Both the position numbers and the translations under genes were made by a program. This document shows positions 55,501 to 64,000 of a stretch of DNA of 64,000 nt, one piece after another. The stretch comes from Saccharum officinarum (Eukaryota > Streptophyta > Magnoliopsida > Poales > Poaceae). The number at the start of each line of letters is the position of its first letter. The first letter of the stretch is position 1. The notes below the pieces were generated by a model. The model saw only the letters and a list, made by a program, of their open reading frames with translations. It did not search any database and had not been told where the DNA came from. Location: positions 16,407,511 to 16,471,510 of the forward strand of contig CM036159.1 in the NCBI GenBank assembly GCA_020631735.1, in the 5' to 3' direction.

Positions 55501-56197
55501 GCTGGCGAGGGAGGAGCGGGCGCGGCTTCAAGGCGCGTGGCACGGCCGGTGGAGCCCACGGCTCGCCACCCGTACGCCGGAGGCGGCCACGGCCTGAGCG
55601 GGGCGTGCGCTGACGCGGGGCGCGCGCGCTGGCGCGGGCGGGCGCGTGAGACGGGCCAGGCCGGCTTCGGCCGTGGGCCGAGAAGTGAGGCGGCGGCCCA
55701 GCCAAGTGAAAATCCAATTTTCCTTTATAAAAAAATATTTTCAGATTTATTTCTTTGTTTCAAAAGTGAATTTGAAGATGAAAAAGAGGTTTTCAGAATT
55801 TTGGCCCAAAATAAAAGCTGTTCAAAATTTTATTCTCTACATCTTTCATGTAGAGCATTTTTCAAAATTCTCAATAGATTTTGAATTTGTGATTTAAAGC
55901 TAAATTGTTAATCAAAAATTTATTTGTTTAGAATATTTTTAAAACAAAATTTGAGAAAAACTTGAATTCAAGAATTGCTCCAAAAATCATGTTAATTTAT
56001 TCTAGATTATTTAAAATTGCTAATACCCAAAAGTATACTACATTTTTGGCACTTACATCAAAGTTAGGGTTCTAATTATTTGCTTTTCAAGTTTAAATTT
56101 AAAAGAGCTATATTTCATGCAATGCTAGTCATGAAATGATGCTGAATGCTTTATGCTTTGAAATGCTAACGCATGCTTAACACCCAGGGGTGTTACA
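52567..56197 (-). repeat. Element B, 5' LTR, inner end deleted
   Basis: It corresponds to 42992-46646 of the 3' LTR; the part equivalent to 42684-42991 is lost. Landmarks: hairpin block (52684-52742), GGTCGAAAGGTACTTTATTC near 53309, CCGGGGCTTGCCT at 53739-53751, GC-rich core (54900-55710). By eye it differs from the other LTR at scattered single bases and small indels. Frames in the GC-rich core (54771-55897) are compositional. Confidence 0.9.
52684..52742 (-). promoter_or_regulatory. LTR hairpin block (B, 5' LTR)
   Basis: Minus strand: GGGTAAGT (GT at 52740), arms CTGAGTAC/GTACTCAG, then a pyrimidine-rich run and TTGCAG ending at 52684. Donor to YAG is 57 nt. Confidence 0.65.
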
Positions 56198-56202
56198 TGT
56201 CC

Positions 56203-57120
56203 CTTGGAAGTACGGGGTAAACCCACAATAAAGTCCATAGAAATATCCTCCCACTTCCACACAGGAATGGGCAAAGGCTACAACATTCTAGGCGTACGCA
56301 TGTGGTTCGCCTTTACTCTCCCACAAGTGTCGCACTCTGCTATATGCTTAGTGATGTCCTGCTTCATATTTGGCCACCAATACAAGTGACGCAAATCATG
56401 GTACATTTTATTACTTCTAGGGTGGATGGATAGTTTGGAGTTATGTGCTTCTTCTAAAATTTTCCTTCTCAACTCCTCACTTGAAGGGACCACTAACCGG
56501 TTTTTAAACCTCAAAACACCTTGCTCATCAATGCAAAAATGCGGACCCCGACCTTCCTCAAGCAACTTCTTAATGTGCGGGACCTCTACTGCATCTTGCT
56601 TTTGCTCACTAATTATTTCTTCTTGCAACTCTGAGACTAAGGCAATGTTGGCTAGCACTTCTGTATGATGGAGAGATAAAGGTGCTTCTTCTTCCTGATG
56701 CGCCTTCCGACTCAATGCATCAGCCACTACATTTGCTTTTCCCGGGGGATAATGGACCTCCAAATCATAGTCCTTAATCAACTCTAACCATCTTCTTTGT
56801 CTCATGTTCAGCTCAGCTTGAGTAAAAATATACTTGAGACTTTTGTGGTCGGTGAAGAGATTGACTTTATTTCCCAACAAATAATGCCTCCAAATCTTGA
56901 AAGAGTGCACCACAGCGGCAAGCTCTAAGTCATGGGTGGGGTAGTTAACTTCGTGCTTTTTCAGCTGGCGTGAAGCATAAGCTATCACACGCCCATCCTG
57001 CATAAGCACACATCCCAACCCCGTCTTTGAGGCATCACAGTACACATTAAAAGGTCTCTCAATGTCCGGTTGGGCTAGAACTGGGGCAGTGGTAAGGAAA
57101 GTCTTCAGCTTTAGAAAAGC
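56203..57120 (-). pseudogene. pol: Element C RNase H and integrase N-terminal part
   Basis: It continues the RT frame after a TAA at 57121 (WSPACE*AFLKL). It carries [11 protein letters not shown], the RNase H motif [15 protein letters not shown] (57045 onward), [18 protein letters not shown] and [13 protein letters not shown]. The integrase [20 protein letters not shown]...CDTCGRVKA zinc finger follows (56390-56300). A TAG for Gln at 56278 (RML*PLP) precedes [18 protein letters not shown], where element B begins. The frame continues at 42678. Apart from the insertion and two stops this part is well preserved. Confidence 0.87.
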
Positions 57121-58469
57121 TTACTCACAGGCCGGACTCCAGACAAACCTAGCATCTTTTTGCAAAAGCTTGGTCATAGGCTGGGCTATCTTAGAGAAAT
57201 CCGGGATAAAACGCCTGTAATACCCTGCTAAGCCAAGGAATTGACGGATCTGATGGACAGACTTAGGAGACTTCCAGTTCAAGACATCTTGCACTTTACT
57301 CGGATCTATAGATATTTCCTCAGGAGTCAGCACATGGCCCAAAAACTGCACTCGGTCTAACCAGAACTCGCACTTGCTGAATTTAGCATACAACTTATGC
57401 TCTCGAAGTCTGGTCAATACAACCCGAAGATGCTGGGCATGCTCTTCTTTATTCTTGGAGTAGATCAGAATATCATCAATGAACACCACTACAAACTTGT
57501 CTAACTCTGGCATGAAGACTGAGTTCATGAGATACATGAAGAAAGCAGGGGCATTGGTAAGACCAAAGGACATGACTAGGTACTCATACAGCCCGTACCT
57601 AGTAGAGAAAGCAGTCTTGGGTATATCTTGAGGCCTAATTTTAATCTGATGGTAGCCTGAACAAAGATCAATCTTAGAAAAGACCTTAGCACCAGCTAAC
57701 TGATCAAACAAAGTGTCTATGCGAGGCAATGGATATTTGTTCTTAATAGTTACCGCATTGAGAGGACGGTAGTCTATGCACATCCGTAGGGTGTCATCTT
57801 TCTTCTTTACAAATATGGCTGGACATCCCCAAGGAGAGGTACTAGGCCGAATAAATCCCTTTTCCAACAGTTCCCCTAATTGTTTCTTCATCTCTGCTAG
57901 CTCCGGTGGGGCCATCCGATACGGACACCGAGATATCGGAGCTGTGCCAGGCTCTAACTCAATAGTGAACGCAACTTCTCTATTAGGAGGCAAGCCAGGC
58001 AGATCCTCAGAGAAGACATCCGGAAACTCACAAACCATAGGGATAGAAGCAAGGTCTGGGAGAGCTTCCGTGTGAGCCAAGACTGAATGACTTGTTCGGG
58101 AGGGAATACGAAGAGACATCCTATCTTCGGACAAAGGTAGCCGAAGCTCAACAACTCTGTGCCTAAGATTTAGTGTAACCCCATAAGCCTTCAAACAATT
58201 CATCCCAAGAATGGCATCAATGCTTTGCCCTGACAGTACCAGAAACTGGAGTCGATAGATGTGGGTAGCTAACTCCAATTTGACTGTATCTGTCCGGGTA
58301 TTAACACATAATAATCCCCCGCAGTACTGATCTTAAATGCAAAGGGCATAGCCAATAGTGATATATCATGCTTCTCGATGAAACTCTGACTCATAAATGA
58401 ATGTGATGCACCAGAATCAAATAACACATAGGCTGGATGGGAGTTGATGGTGAACATACCCGCCATCAT
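57121..58469 (-). pseudogene. pol: Element C protease and reverse transcriptase
   Basis: The protease starts in the gag frame after a TAG (LL*CDPMM) with AGMFTINSHPAYVLFDSGASHSFMSQ (58469-58390). A single-base deletion near 58310 shifts the frame, which continues from 58278 ([17 protein letters not shown]). RT follows: [66 protein letters not shown] (near 57470) and [20 protein letters not shown]. Unlike A and B it keeps Gln in the [11 protein letters not shown] segment. Coding quality is the best of the three elements. Confidence 0.87.
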
Positions 58470-58478
58470 TGGATCACA

Positions 58479-59750
58479 CTACAGTAACTCCTCAGCAGTG
58501 GTGAAGTTGACCTGTCTGGTATGACTCACAGGTGCCTTCTCGGTGACGATAGTCCTTTTCACCAAGCGTAAACTGGTGGACTGTGGAGCAGACTGAGCTG
58601 GCTGATTCTGTGGACATTTCCGAATGAAATGGCCCTCCTTTCCACACTTAAAACAAACATTCGGGCCAACCCCTGGACCTAGACGCGGCTGAAACTGCTC
58701 ACCCTGCGACTGCTGCTGACTCTGCTGGACAGGAGCACGGTAGAGAGTGGAAGGTGCCTGGTGAGACTGCTGCTGGTGATGGTAGGGATGCCCGCCGGTG
58801 GATTGATAGGGCACCCTACGAACCACCTGCACCTTCTGAGCCTGCGGATGTCTAGAAGGCCCACCAGAAGACCACTTACGCTTGTGCTCAGCGTAAGAGT
58901 CTCGCAGAAGCCCCTCCATGGTGATGGCAGCATCCATCAGGGCACCAAAAGTCTGGTAGTGCCCAGTGAACAACTTCTCCTGCAGCATGCAAGAGAGGCC
59001 ACGGTAAAAGCGGTCCCTCTTCTTCGTGTCGGTGTCCACGTGGGTCCCTGCGTACTGTGCCAGCTGGTTGAACTTGTTGGCATAGTCCAACACGGACATG
59101 TTCCCCTGAGTCAGTTCTAGAAACTCCGTAACCTTCCGGTTGATTAGCCCGGCAGGGATGTAGTACTCCCTAAAGGCTGCGGTGAACTCCGGCCAAGTCA
59201 CACGATAGTCCACCGACTGCATGGTGTTGAAGGTGTCCCACCATGCACTGGCGGAACCCAACACCTGTTGCGCTGCAAAGCGCACCTTCAGCTCCTCAGT
59301 GATGTCGAGAAGCAAGAACTTCTGCTCCATGACACGAAGCCAGTGCTCCGCGTTTAGAGGCTCCCTTGTCGGCGTGAACGTGGGTGGGTGAGTCTTCAGA
59401 AAATCCTGGTACGTACAGGGCCTCTCAGGACCTCGAGCACTAGTCCCGTTGCCGCCGTTGCCCTCGCGGCCTCCCTGAGCGAGACCACCAATCGCTTGGG
59501 CCAACAGCTCCAAGGCCCGGGATGATTCACGGCGAGCAGCAAGCACCTCCGCCATCATCTCCGCATGGGTCATCAAAGGCGGTGGTGGTGGTGGCGGAGA
59601 CGGAGGAGCAAGAGGAGCCAAAAGTGGAACCTCATTGCTGCCCTGAGTGGCGTACTCCTCAGCACGGGCGTTCTCGCCCCCCTCAACACGCGCACCCTCG
59701 CCAACCTCAGCCCCGGCACTATTGCTTCCGCGAACCAACCTCTGGTTCAT
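58479..59750 (-). CDS. gag: Element C gag
   Basis: 423 codons from ATG 59750, which follows the acceptor-like TATCTGGTAGCAG. An acidic and proline-rich N-terminus (PPSPPPPPPPL) leads to a helix-rich stretch (MMAEVLAARRESSRALELLA). The retrotransposon gag domain follows (about residues 115-260: EHWLRVMEQKFLL, SAWWDTFNTMQ, WPEFTAAFREYYIPAGLINR, YANKFNQLAQYAG), then a basic and glutamine-rich region and a CCHC knuckle CFKCGKEGHFIRKC (near 58655-58615). It ends TTAEELL with a TAG at 58479; the same frame continues into protease, so a fused Gag-Pol broken by CAG to TAG is likely. It is the only full-length gag in the window and forms the particle shell in intact elements. Confidence 0.85.
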   Translation of the reverse strand: MNQRLVRGSNSAGAEVGEGARVEGGENARAEEYATQGSNEVPLLAPLAPPSPPPPPPPLMTHAEMMAEVLAARRESSRALELLAQAIGGLAQGGREGNGGNGTSARGPERPCTYQDFLKTHPPTFTPTREPLNAEHWLRVMEQKFLLLDITEELKVRFAAQQVLGSASAWWDTFNTMQSVDYRVTWPEFTAAFREYYIPAGLINRKVTEFLELTQGNMSVLDYANKFNQLAQYAGTHVDTDTKKRDRFYRGLSCMLQEKLFTGHYQTFGALMDAAITMEGLLRDSYAEHKRKWSSGGPSRHPQAQKVQVVRRVPYQSTGGHPYHHQQQSHQAPSTLYRAPVQQSQQQSQGEQFQPRLGPGVGPNVCFKCGKEGHFIRKCPQNQPAQSAPQSTSLRLVKRTIVTEKAPVSHTRQVNFTTAEELL

Positions 59751-60191
59751 CTGCTACCAGATAAGAACCAACCATTAGGGATAATTACCAGATTTAGTCA
59801 AAAGGAGAGAAGTAATTTATAATTAGCTTTTAGTTGGTTAAGTAATTCATTTATTACTTGACTATTTCCCATGAGAATAGGGCAATTTTTTTTAAACCAA
59901 GTTGATTTAACATGATGCATGCATCGCCCTATTCGACCTTTCCGGCCGGAATATAGCGGCGAACGTAATATTTTTTTGGCACATCGTACACTCACACGTT
60001 ACTATCAGATTCTTACGTAACGCAAGTTAGTGTACCTACAGAAGATTGATTAGATAAAAACAGTGCCACTATCCTATATAACAGGGCTTAGCTAAATCGC
60101 GTCCTGGCTTTTGACAAACTTTTTGTTGGTCAAATTTTAAGCTTTTAGAAAGGGTGATAAACTCGTAATCATTATTAGCTCTGGTACCAAC
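59751..60191 (-). other. Element C leader
   Basis: AT-rich, 441 bp, between the 5' LTR and gag. It contains the PBS and no ORF of note; in particular it has no H3-tail sequence. Confidence 0.75.
60177..60189 (-). promoter_or_regulatory. Element C primer binding site (tRNA-Met type)
   Basis: Minus strand TGGTACCAGAGCT lies two bases after the LTR end ...GCCACA. It differs at one base from the complement of the initiator tRNA-Met 3' end used by most plant Ty3/gypsy elements (TGGTATCAGAGC). Confidence 0.85.
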
Positions 60192-63100
60192 TGTGGCAGA
60201 ACCGCCCAAAATAACACACTAACGGAGGTACTTGCCTTCCTCTAGGCACTAAGTACTCCGCCAGCAGCTATTCCAGCCGTTTCTGTCGAGCACACCCAAT
60301 GGGAGAACTCGAAACCATCCACATTTTCATCCAGGATCCAATAATGAAAACGAGTACAATACTTAGTTTATTCTATACAACATAGTCTTCAGAAATAAGT
60401 TATTACAATACCAAGTTCAGAGTGTGGAATTAAAACAACGAAAGTAAATATCTAGCGAGCGTAGCAAAGATCCATCTGAGCCCAGCAGACGATCCTCCAC
60501 ACAAAGCCTCAAGCAGCACCTACAATAGGGGTAAAATAAACCCTGAGTACACAATGTACTCGCAAGACTTACCCGACTGGGAATAGTTTCCCGACTCCAA
60601 GGATCATGATAGGATTTTTGGCTACTGGTTCAAGTTTGCAGAAAAGCATTACTACTAGTGGATCCTTATTGCAGTTCTTTTACTTGCCATCTTTTAGTTT
60701 ATCAGCTAACCATCTATGTAAGCACTTATGCTATTTTCAAACAAGAGTTGGTCAATACAAATCCATCATTATTCACCTTTTCTCTTTCAGTTCTTACTAC
60801 GATGCTCGGATCAAGTCATATCGGACCGCTTATGCGGCGATTCGCGAATCAATGTAGCCCAGCTGGGTACCCCGAAAAACACACGCCCCGCCCGTACCGA
60901 GGTACAAACGAGACCAACCCATTATCCTCTTGTCAAGAGAACTGAGTCCCCGTCCATACTGGGACTCCAAGCCCCCGCCCTCTCGCGGTGCTTAGACCTC
61001 CTAATACCCATATATAATCCACCTTCAGTTGGTCCGGATGGAGCCGGAACCCATGACAAGAGAATAACAAGTCTTTCTAGCCCCCATCCGCTAGTATATG
61101 CTCTGGATAAGGAGATCTGTGACCTGACAACCATCCAAATGCAACGATCGGTCCTTAACCGACTCGGACAGGGAAACAATGTAACCCAGTGATGCCCTGT
61201 TGGCCGCAGGACACCCCTTGTCACATCCACCACTACCAAACCACATCCCTGCCCGGTCACCATTTCACCTGCCTTTATTTCCATGTTAACCATAGTGATA
61301 ATAATGATCACCTATCATGAACAACACCTTGTTATTCACGCTAACGAAACCTAAGCATGGCATTATACGGCCTAAACTAGTAAGACTCTTGTGTAGTAAT
61401 ATTTATGCAAGTGGGTTTCAACAGAACTCCTGAAACGTAAATGCACATATAACATAGATATCATATTATCATTTCAAAATAAAGGTTATGCACCGGGGCT
61501 TGCCTTAGGCATCCTGGTGTGCAGCAAAGTTAGTGGTTGATGGCTTCGGGGCTCCTTCCTGCACGGGGACCTCCTCCTCGTACACTTCCACGATCTCCTC
61601 ATACTCCGGCTCCTCCGCAGACACGTACTCCACTATCTCGTGATCTATATGCAAGAAATGATGATATGACTTAATGCAATGACAACAGCAGCTCTTAAAA
61701 AAAACAACAACTACTACTAAGCTACTAAGCTACCTCTAATGACTAACATTCCAGGCTATCTACTATTCTTACTAAGCAAGAGTAAACTGATCCAATTAAT
61801 CTTTACTCGTTAAATTGCATACTCTTCATTTGTTTCCGATTTAATTTTTACTATAGCTAGGGAAACTTAGCTATCACATCTAGTAAGCTATTCAAGGACT
61901 ACAAAACTATAGCAAGCACCTAATAAAATCATGAAGCTACCGTAAAAGTTTCAAAGCTAAGCTATTATCCATTTGCCACAAAAATTTATACAAGATTTAT
62001 CATATTAATATTAAGCGCTTTTGATTTATTTAATAGGCTTTAGCGTCACCACATATAGGTATGAGCTAACTATACTAACAAGTAGATAATAATTTTAGAA
62101 AGAAGAATCGAGTGATTCAGATATCGTATGGTGGAGATATTGATTGCGCAAAGTAGCTGTTAATAATCTCTGGAAAATCAAAGGGGATTAATTAACTCGT
62201 GGCTTGATCCTTCGTGACATGCTCATGAATGTGGTCTTTAATCAAAGGAATAATGAAGAAGGATGGCGATGCTAGGGAGACAGAGGAAATACTGGAGGGA
62301 CTCACGGGATACTCACCGTAGTCGACTGGTGCTTCAGAATTCTGCTGCAGAACAAAGAAAACTTAACTCAGGAAGGAAGAGGTGGACAACGAAGTGGTGG
62401 CTGGCGAGCTCGCGATCGCAAGACGTCTCCTTTTAAGGACGAGAGACGCAGGGTAGAGACAGAGCTCGCACAGAAAAGATGACTGACGCGCGAGAATCAA
62501 CTTTTCAGCATTCAGACAACTGACTTTTGCCTCGGATGAACAGTGTTCCTGCGCTGCTACAGTGAGTTCTACAGAATCCAGTGACTTCTCCGAGTAAACA
62601 GTATTCTACGTTCTACAGTGTTTCTACGCGTGCTACAGTACATTCCACACGTCTACAGTGTTTTCTGCGCGCTGCAGTATCTTCTGCACGCTCTCTGGTT
62701 CGCTTCTGGCACGACGTATAAGCAGGGCTGCGTTGATTTATGCGTATGCTGTGCGTGGTGTCCGCCGCGGTCGGTCGTCGCCGTGCGCGTGCTGCGCGGG
62801 CATGCTCTGCGAGTGTGCGAGCGCGATCAGAGAATTAGGAAGAAGATGAATTACGAGCGATGGAGTTGGATCAGGATGACAACAGTTAGTTGAGCTGTGC
62901 TAGGGAATATTTGGACACGCTGCACACTCTCCCCTTTCTCCTTCAAGCTCGGTTGAGCAGCTTTGATTACTCGATGTGAAGACCGACTAAGGAGGCAGCA
63001 GGCAACAACTTTGATTGCTCGACGTAGAGACCGGGTGAGGAGGTAGCAAGCAAGCATTATGTGAGCATGCCATTCACAAGTAATTGATCTTTCCCGCTTT

Positions 63101-63313
63101 GGTTAGATAAAATTCGTGAATATTTGTACTTGATAAATTTTAGTTAGCGAATTCTTACTGATCCAAGTTTTATATTATTCGTTTGTCTGTTTTTCATTTT
63201 CGTGACTCGAATTGCATTTCGATTTTTATTTCCAGCTCATGCGCTTTAACTAAATGCAATGCTCATGAATATTTTTAACCTGTGATTTACAACGTAACGC
63301 CAAGGGTGTTACA
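60192..63313 (-). repeat. Element C, 5' LTR
   Basis: 3,122 bp from TGTGGCAGAACC to AAGGGTGTTACA. It has the same length as its partner (38465-41586) and very similar sequence. It includes the hairpin block (60520-60574), CCGGGGCTTGCCT at 61493-61505, and repeated CTACAGT words (62558-62670) near a probable promoter region. The frames 60606-61311 and 62618-62893 lie inside the LTR. Confidence 0.93.
60520..60574 (-). promoter_or_regulatory. LTR hairpin block (C, 5' LTR)
   Basis: Minus strand: CGGGTAAGT (GT at 60572), arms GAGTAC/GTACTC with a 5-nt loop, then TTTACCCCTATTGTAG ending at 60520. Donor to YAG is 53 nt; the CAG of the other LTR is TAG here. Confidence 0.65.
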
Positions 63314-63318
63314 AATAT

Positions 63319-63488
63319 GGTGCAAGAACCCCAAGTTAGTACTTAAATAGCCACCTAGAGTCCTTAACTGGGCATTTAGGATATGACCACTGGCACACTT
63401 TTAGTTTGAAAATCATGCTTTTTAAACAAAATTTTGTTTTAAATACACTTATGAACAGTAATCATGCTAAACCTGCTCCGATGCCAGC
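63319..63488 (-). other. Element A leader, part 2, with primer binding site
   Basis: The leader resumes after the TSD of C. Minus strand TGGCATCGGAGC at 63486-63475 lies two bases from the LTR end and matches the tRNA-Met PBS (TGGTATCAGAGC) at 10 of 12 bases. The rest is AT-rich and non-coding. Confidence 0.8.
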
Positions 63489-64000
63489 TGTAACAGAACC
63501 GCCCAATTATACGAGATTAAGTAGGAAAATCATCCAACGAGAGGACGATTTAACAAACTTAAGCCCATATAACCCGGTAGTCCGTGAAATCCCGACAGAT
63601 TTCAAACCATTTCATATAACAGCCAAAATCGTACTAAGTTTAGCGGTCACCATCATAAGTTACATAAAAGTTCATGGCACAAAATACATTGGAGTTTAAA
63701 ACATAATTATTACAAACCAGGTTCGAATAAAAGTAGCGGAGGCAGTAGTTCAAATCATGCACACACACAGCGTTAGAAATAAAGTGCCAGCTTATGATCA
63801 TCTCCAGCAAAAGCATTAGATGAGAAGTAGCGAATGACCATTGCCCATGGTCCTAAGCTTCGCCCATCGCAGGATAGAGGCAGTTGATACAGTAGCCGTA
63901 ATACATCTGCCCATCTGCAACAAGTGAGAACAAAGCCCTGAGTACGAGAAGGTACTCAGCTAGACTTACCCGACAGAACCAAAATAAAATGACACCAAGG
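63489..64000 (-). repeat. Element A, 5' LTR, cut by the window end
   Basis: It starts TGTAACAGAACCGCCC and matches 28170-28680 with only scattered single-base differences. About 3.3 kb more should lie beyond the window. Confidence 0.93.
63915..63971 (-). promoter_or_regulatory. LTR hairpin block (A, 5' LTR)
   Basis: Minus strand: GGGTAAGT (GT at 63969), perfect arms CTGAGTAC/GTACTCAG, then TTGTTCTCACTTGTTGCAG ending at 63915. Donor to YAG is 55 nt. Confidence 0.65.

Larger units (their letters stand above)
42684..56197 (-). mobile_element. Element B: Ty3/gypsy retrotransposon nested in C integrase
   Basis: Flanked by the perfect TSD TGTCC at 42679-42683 and 56198-56202. In element order: 5' LTR (56197 to about 52567, its inner end lost), leader (52566-52337), a duplicated H3-tail ORF start (52336-52067), the H3-tail ORF (51903-51481), coiled-coil part (51439-50867), truncated gag (50497-49918), protease, RT, RNase H, broken integrase (to about 46680), polypurine tract (46659-46647), 3' LTR (46646-42684). 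It is related to A in every coding part and in the LTR, but clearly diverged. The two LTRs differ little by eye, so it is the youngest insertion of the nest. Confidence 0.92.
38465..63313 (-). mobile_element. Element C: Ty3/gypsy retrotransposon nested in the A leader
   Basis: The two LTRs are 3,122 bp each (38465-41586 and 60192-63313), flanked by AATAT at 38460-38464 and 63314-63318. In element order: 5' LTR, PBS (60189-60177), leader, gag (59750-58479), protease/RT/RNase H/integrase (58469-56203), insertion of element B, rest of integrase (42678-41658), polypurine tract (41599-41587), 3' LTR. It belongs to a different family from A and B: LTR ends TGTGGCAG...GTTACA, another gag, and no H3-tail ORF in the 440-bp leader. 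Once B is removed, the integrase frame joins without loss (…[11 protein letters not shown]…). Confidence 0.92.
28170..64000 (-). mobile_element. Element A: Ty3/gypsy retrotransposon, 5' LTR cut by the window end
   Basis: In element order (right to left) it has the 5' LTR (63489 to beyond 64000), the PBS (63475-63486), and a leader interrupted by element C (38465-63313). Then come the H3-tail ORF (37847-36873), gag (36516 to about 35430), pol (to 32021), the polypurine tract (32011-31999) and the 3' LTR (31998-28170). RT, RNase H, integrase and a chromodomain-like C-terminus in that order make it Ty3/gypsy. By RT motifs and LTR length I place it near the Tekay/Del chromoviruses. The two LTR starts are almost identical over the 510 bp visible. 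The left flank is ACCCC; the right one lies outside the window. Confidence 0.85.

Overview
The window is a block of transposable elements from a grass nuclear genome. I infer a panicoid or Andropogoneae grass (sorghum, sugarcane or Miscanthus type) from dense Tourist-like and Stowaway-like MITEs, very long-LTR Ty3/gypsy chromovirus-type elements and an L1-type LINE. No intact host gene, tRNA, rRNA or CRISPR array was found.

Layout. 1-1202: three Tourist-like MITEs. 1543-18162: a decayed minus-strand LINE (ORF1 with a CCHC knuckle, characteristic 3' end), broken by two solo LTRs. One is a plus-strand gypsy-type LTR (2282-14094), which itself holds a minus-strand solo LTR (5345-8878, TSD GTGCC) and another LTR-like block (about 10070-13641). 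The other is a copia-type LTR (14448-16707). 18163-28169: MITEs, other small DNA elements, an (AT)n tract and unassigned GC-rich patches. 28170 to the window end: a three-level nest of minus-strand Ty3/gypsy elements. Element A (28170 to beyond 64000) contains element C (38465-63313, TSD AATAT), and C contains element B (42684-56197, TSD TGTCC) inside its integrase. Removing B restores the reading frame of C exactly.

The most striking content is an extra open reading frame upstream of gag in A and B. It starts exactly as histone H3 starts (M-ARTKQTARKSTG...) and then leaves histone sequence for a conserved domain, a coiled coil and an acidic tail. Over the first 12 tail residues A and B differ at six codons, all synonymously, while conservation relaxes just after. 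Lysines equivalent to H3K4 and H3K9 are kept; those equivalent to K14 and K18 are replaced. Both elements also carry a chromodomain-like integrase C-terminus, so one element family encodes a histone-tail mimic and a possible histone-tail reader. This is the best candidate here for an undescribed system.

A second unexplained signal is a 53-57 nt block in every full LTR of the gypsy group (nine copies): a GTAAGT donor-like site, a GAGTAC/GTACTC hairpin, a pyrimidine-rich run and a YAG. The H3-tail ORF and the gag ORFs each begin directly after an AG that resembles a splice acceptor. All gag and pol genes are now broken, mostly by C-to-T changes at glutamine codons, so these copies look defective, although LTR similarity suggests B and C are fairly young.
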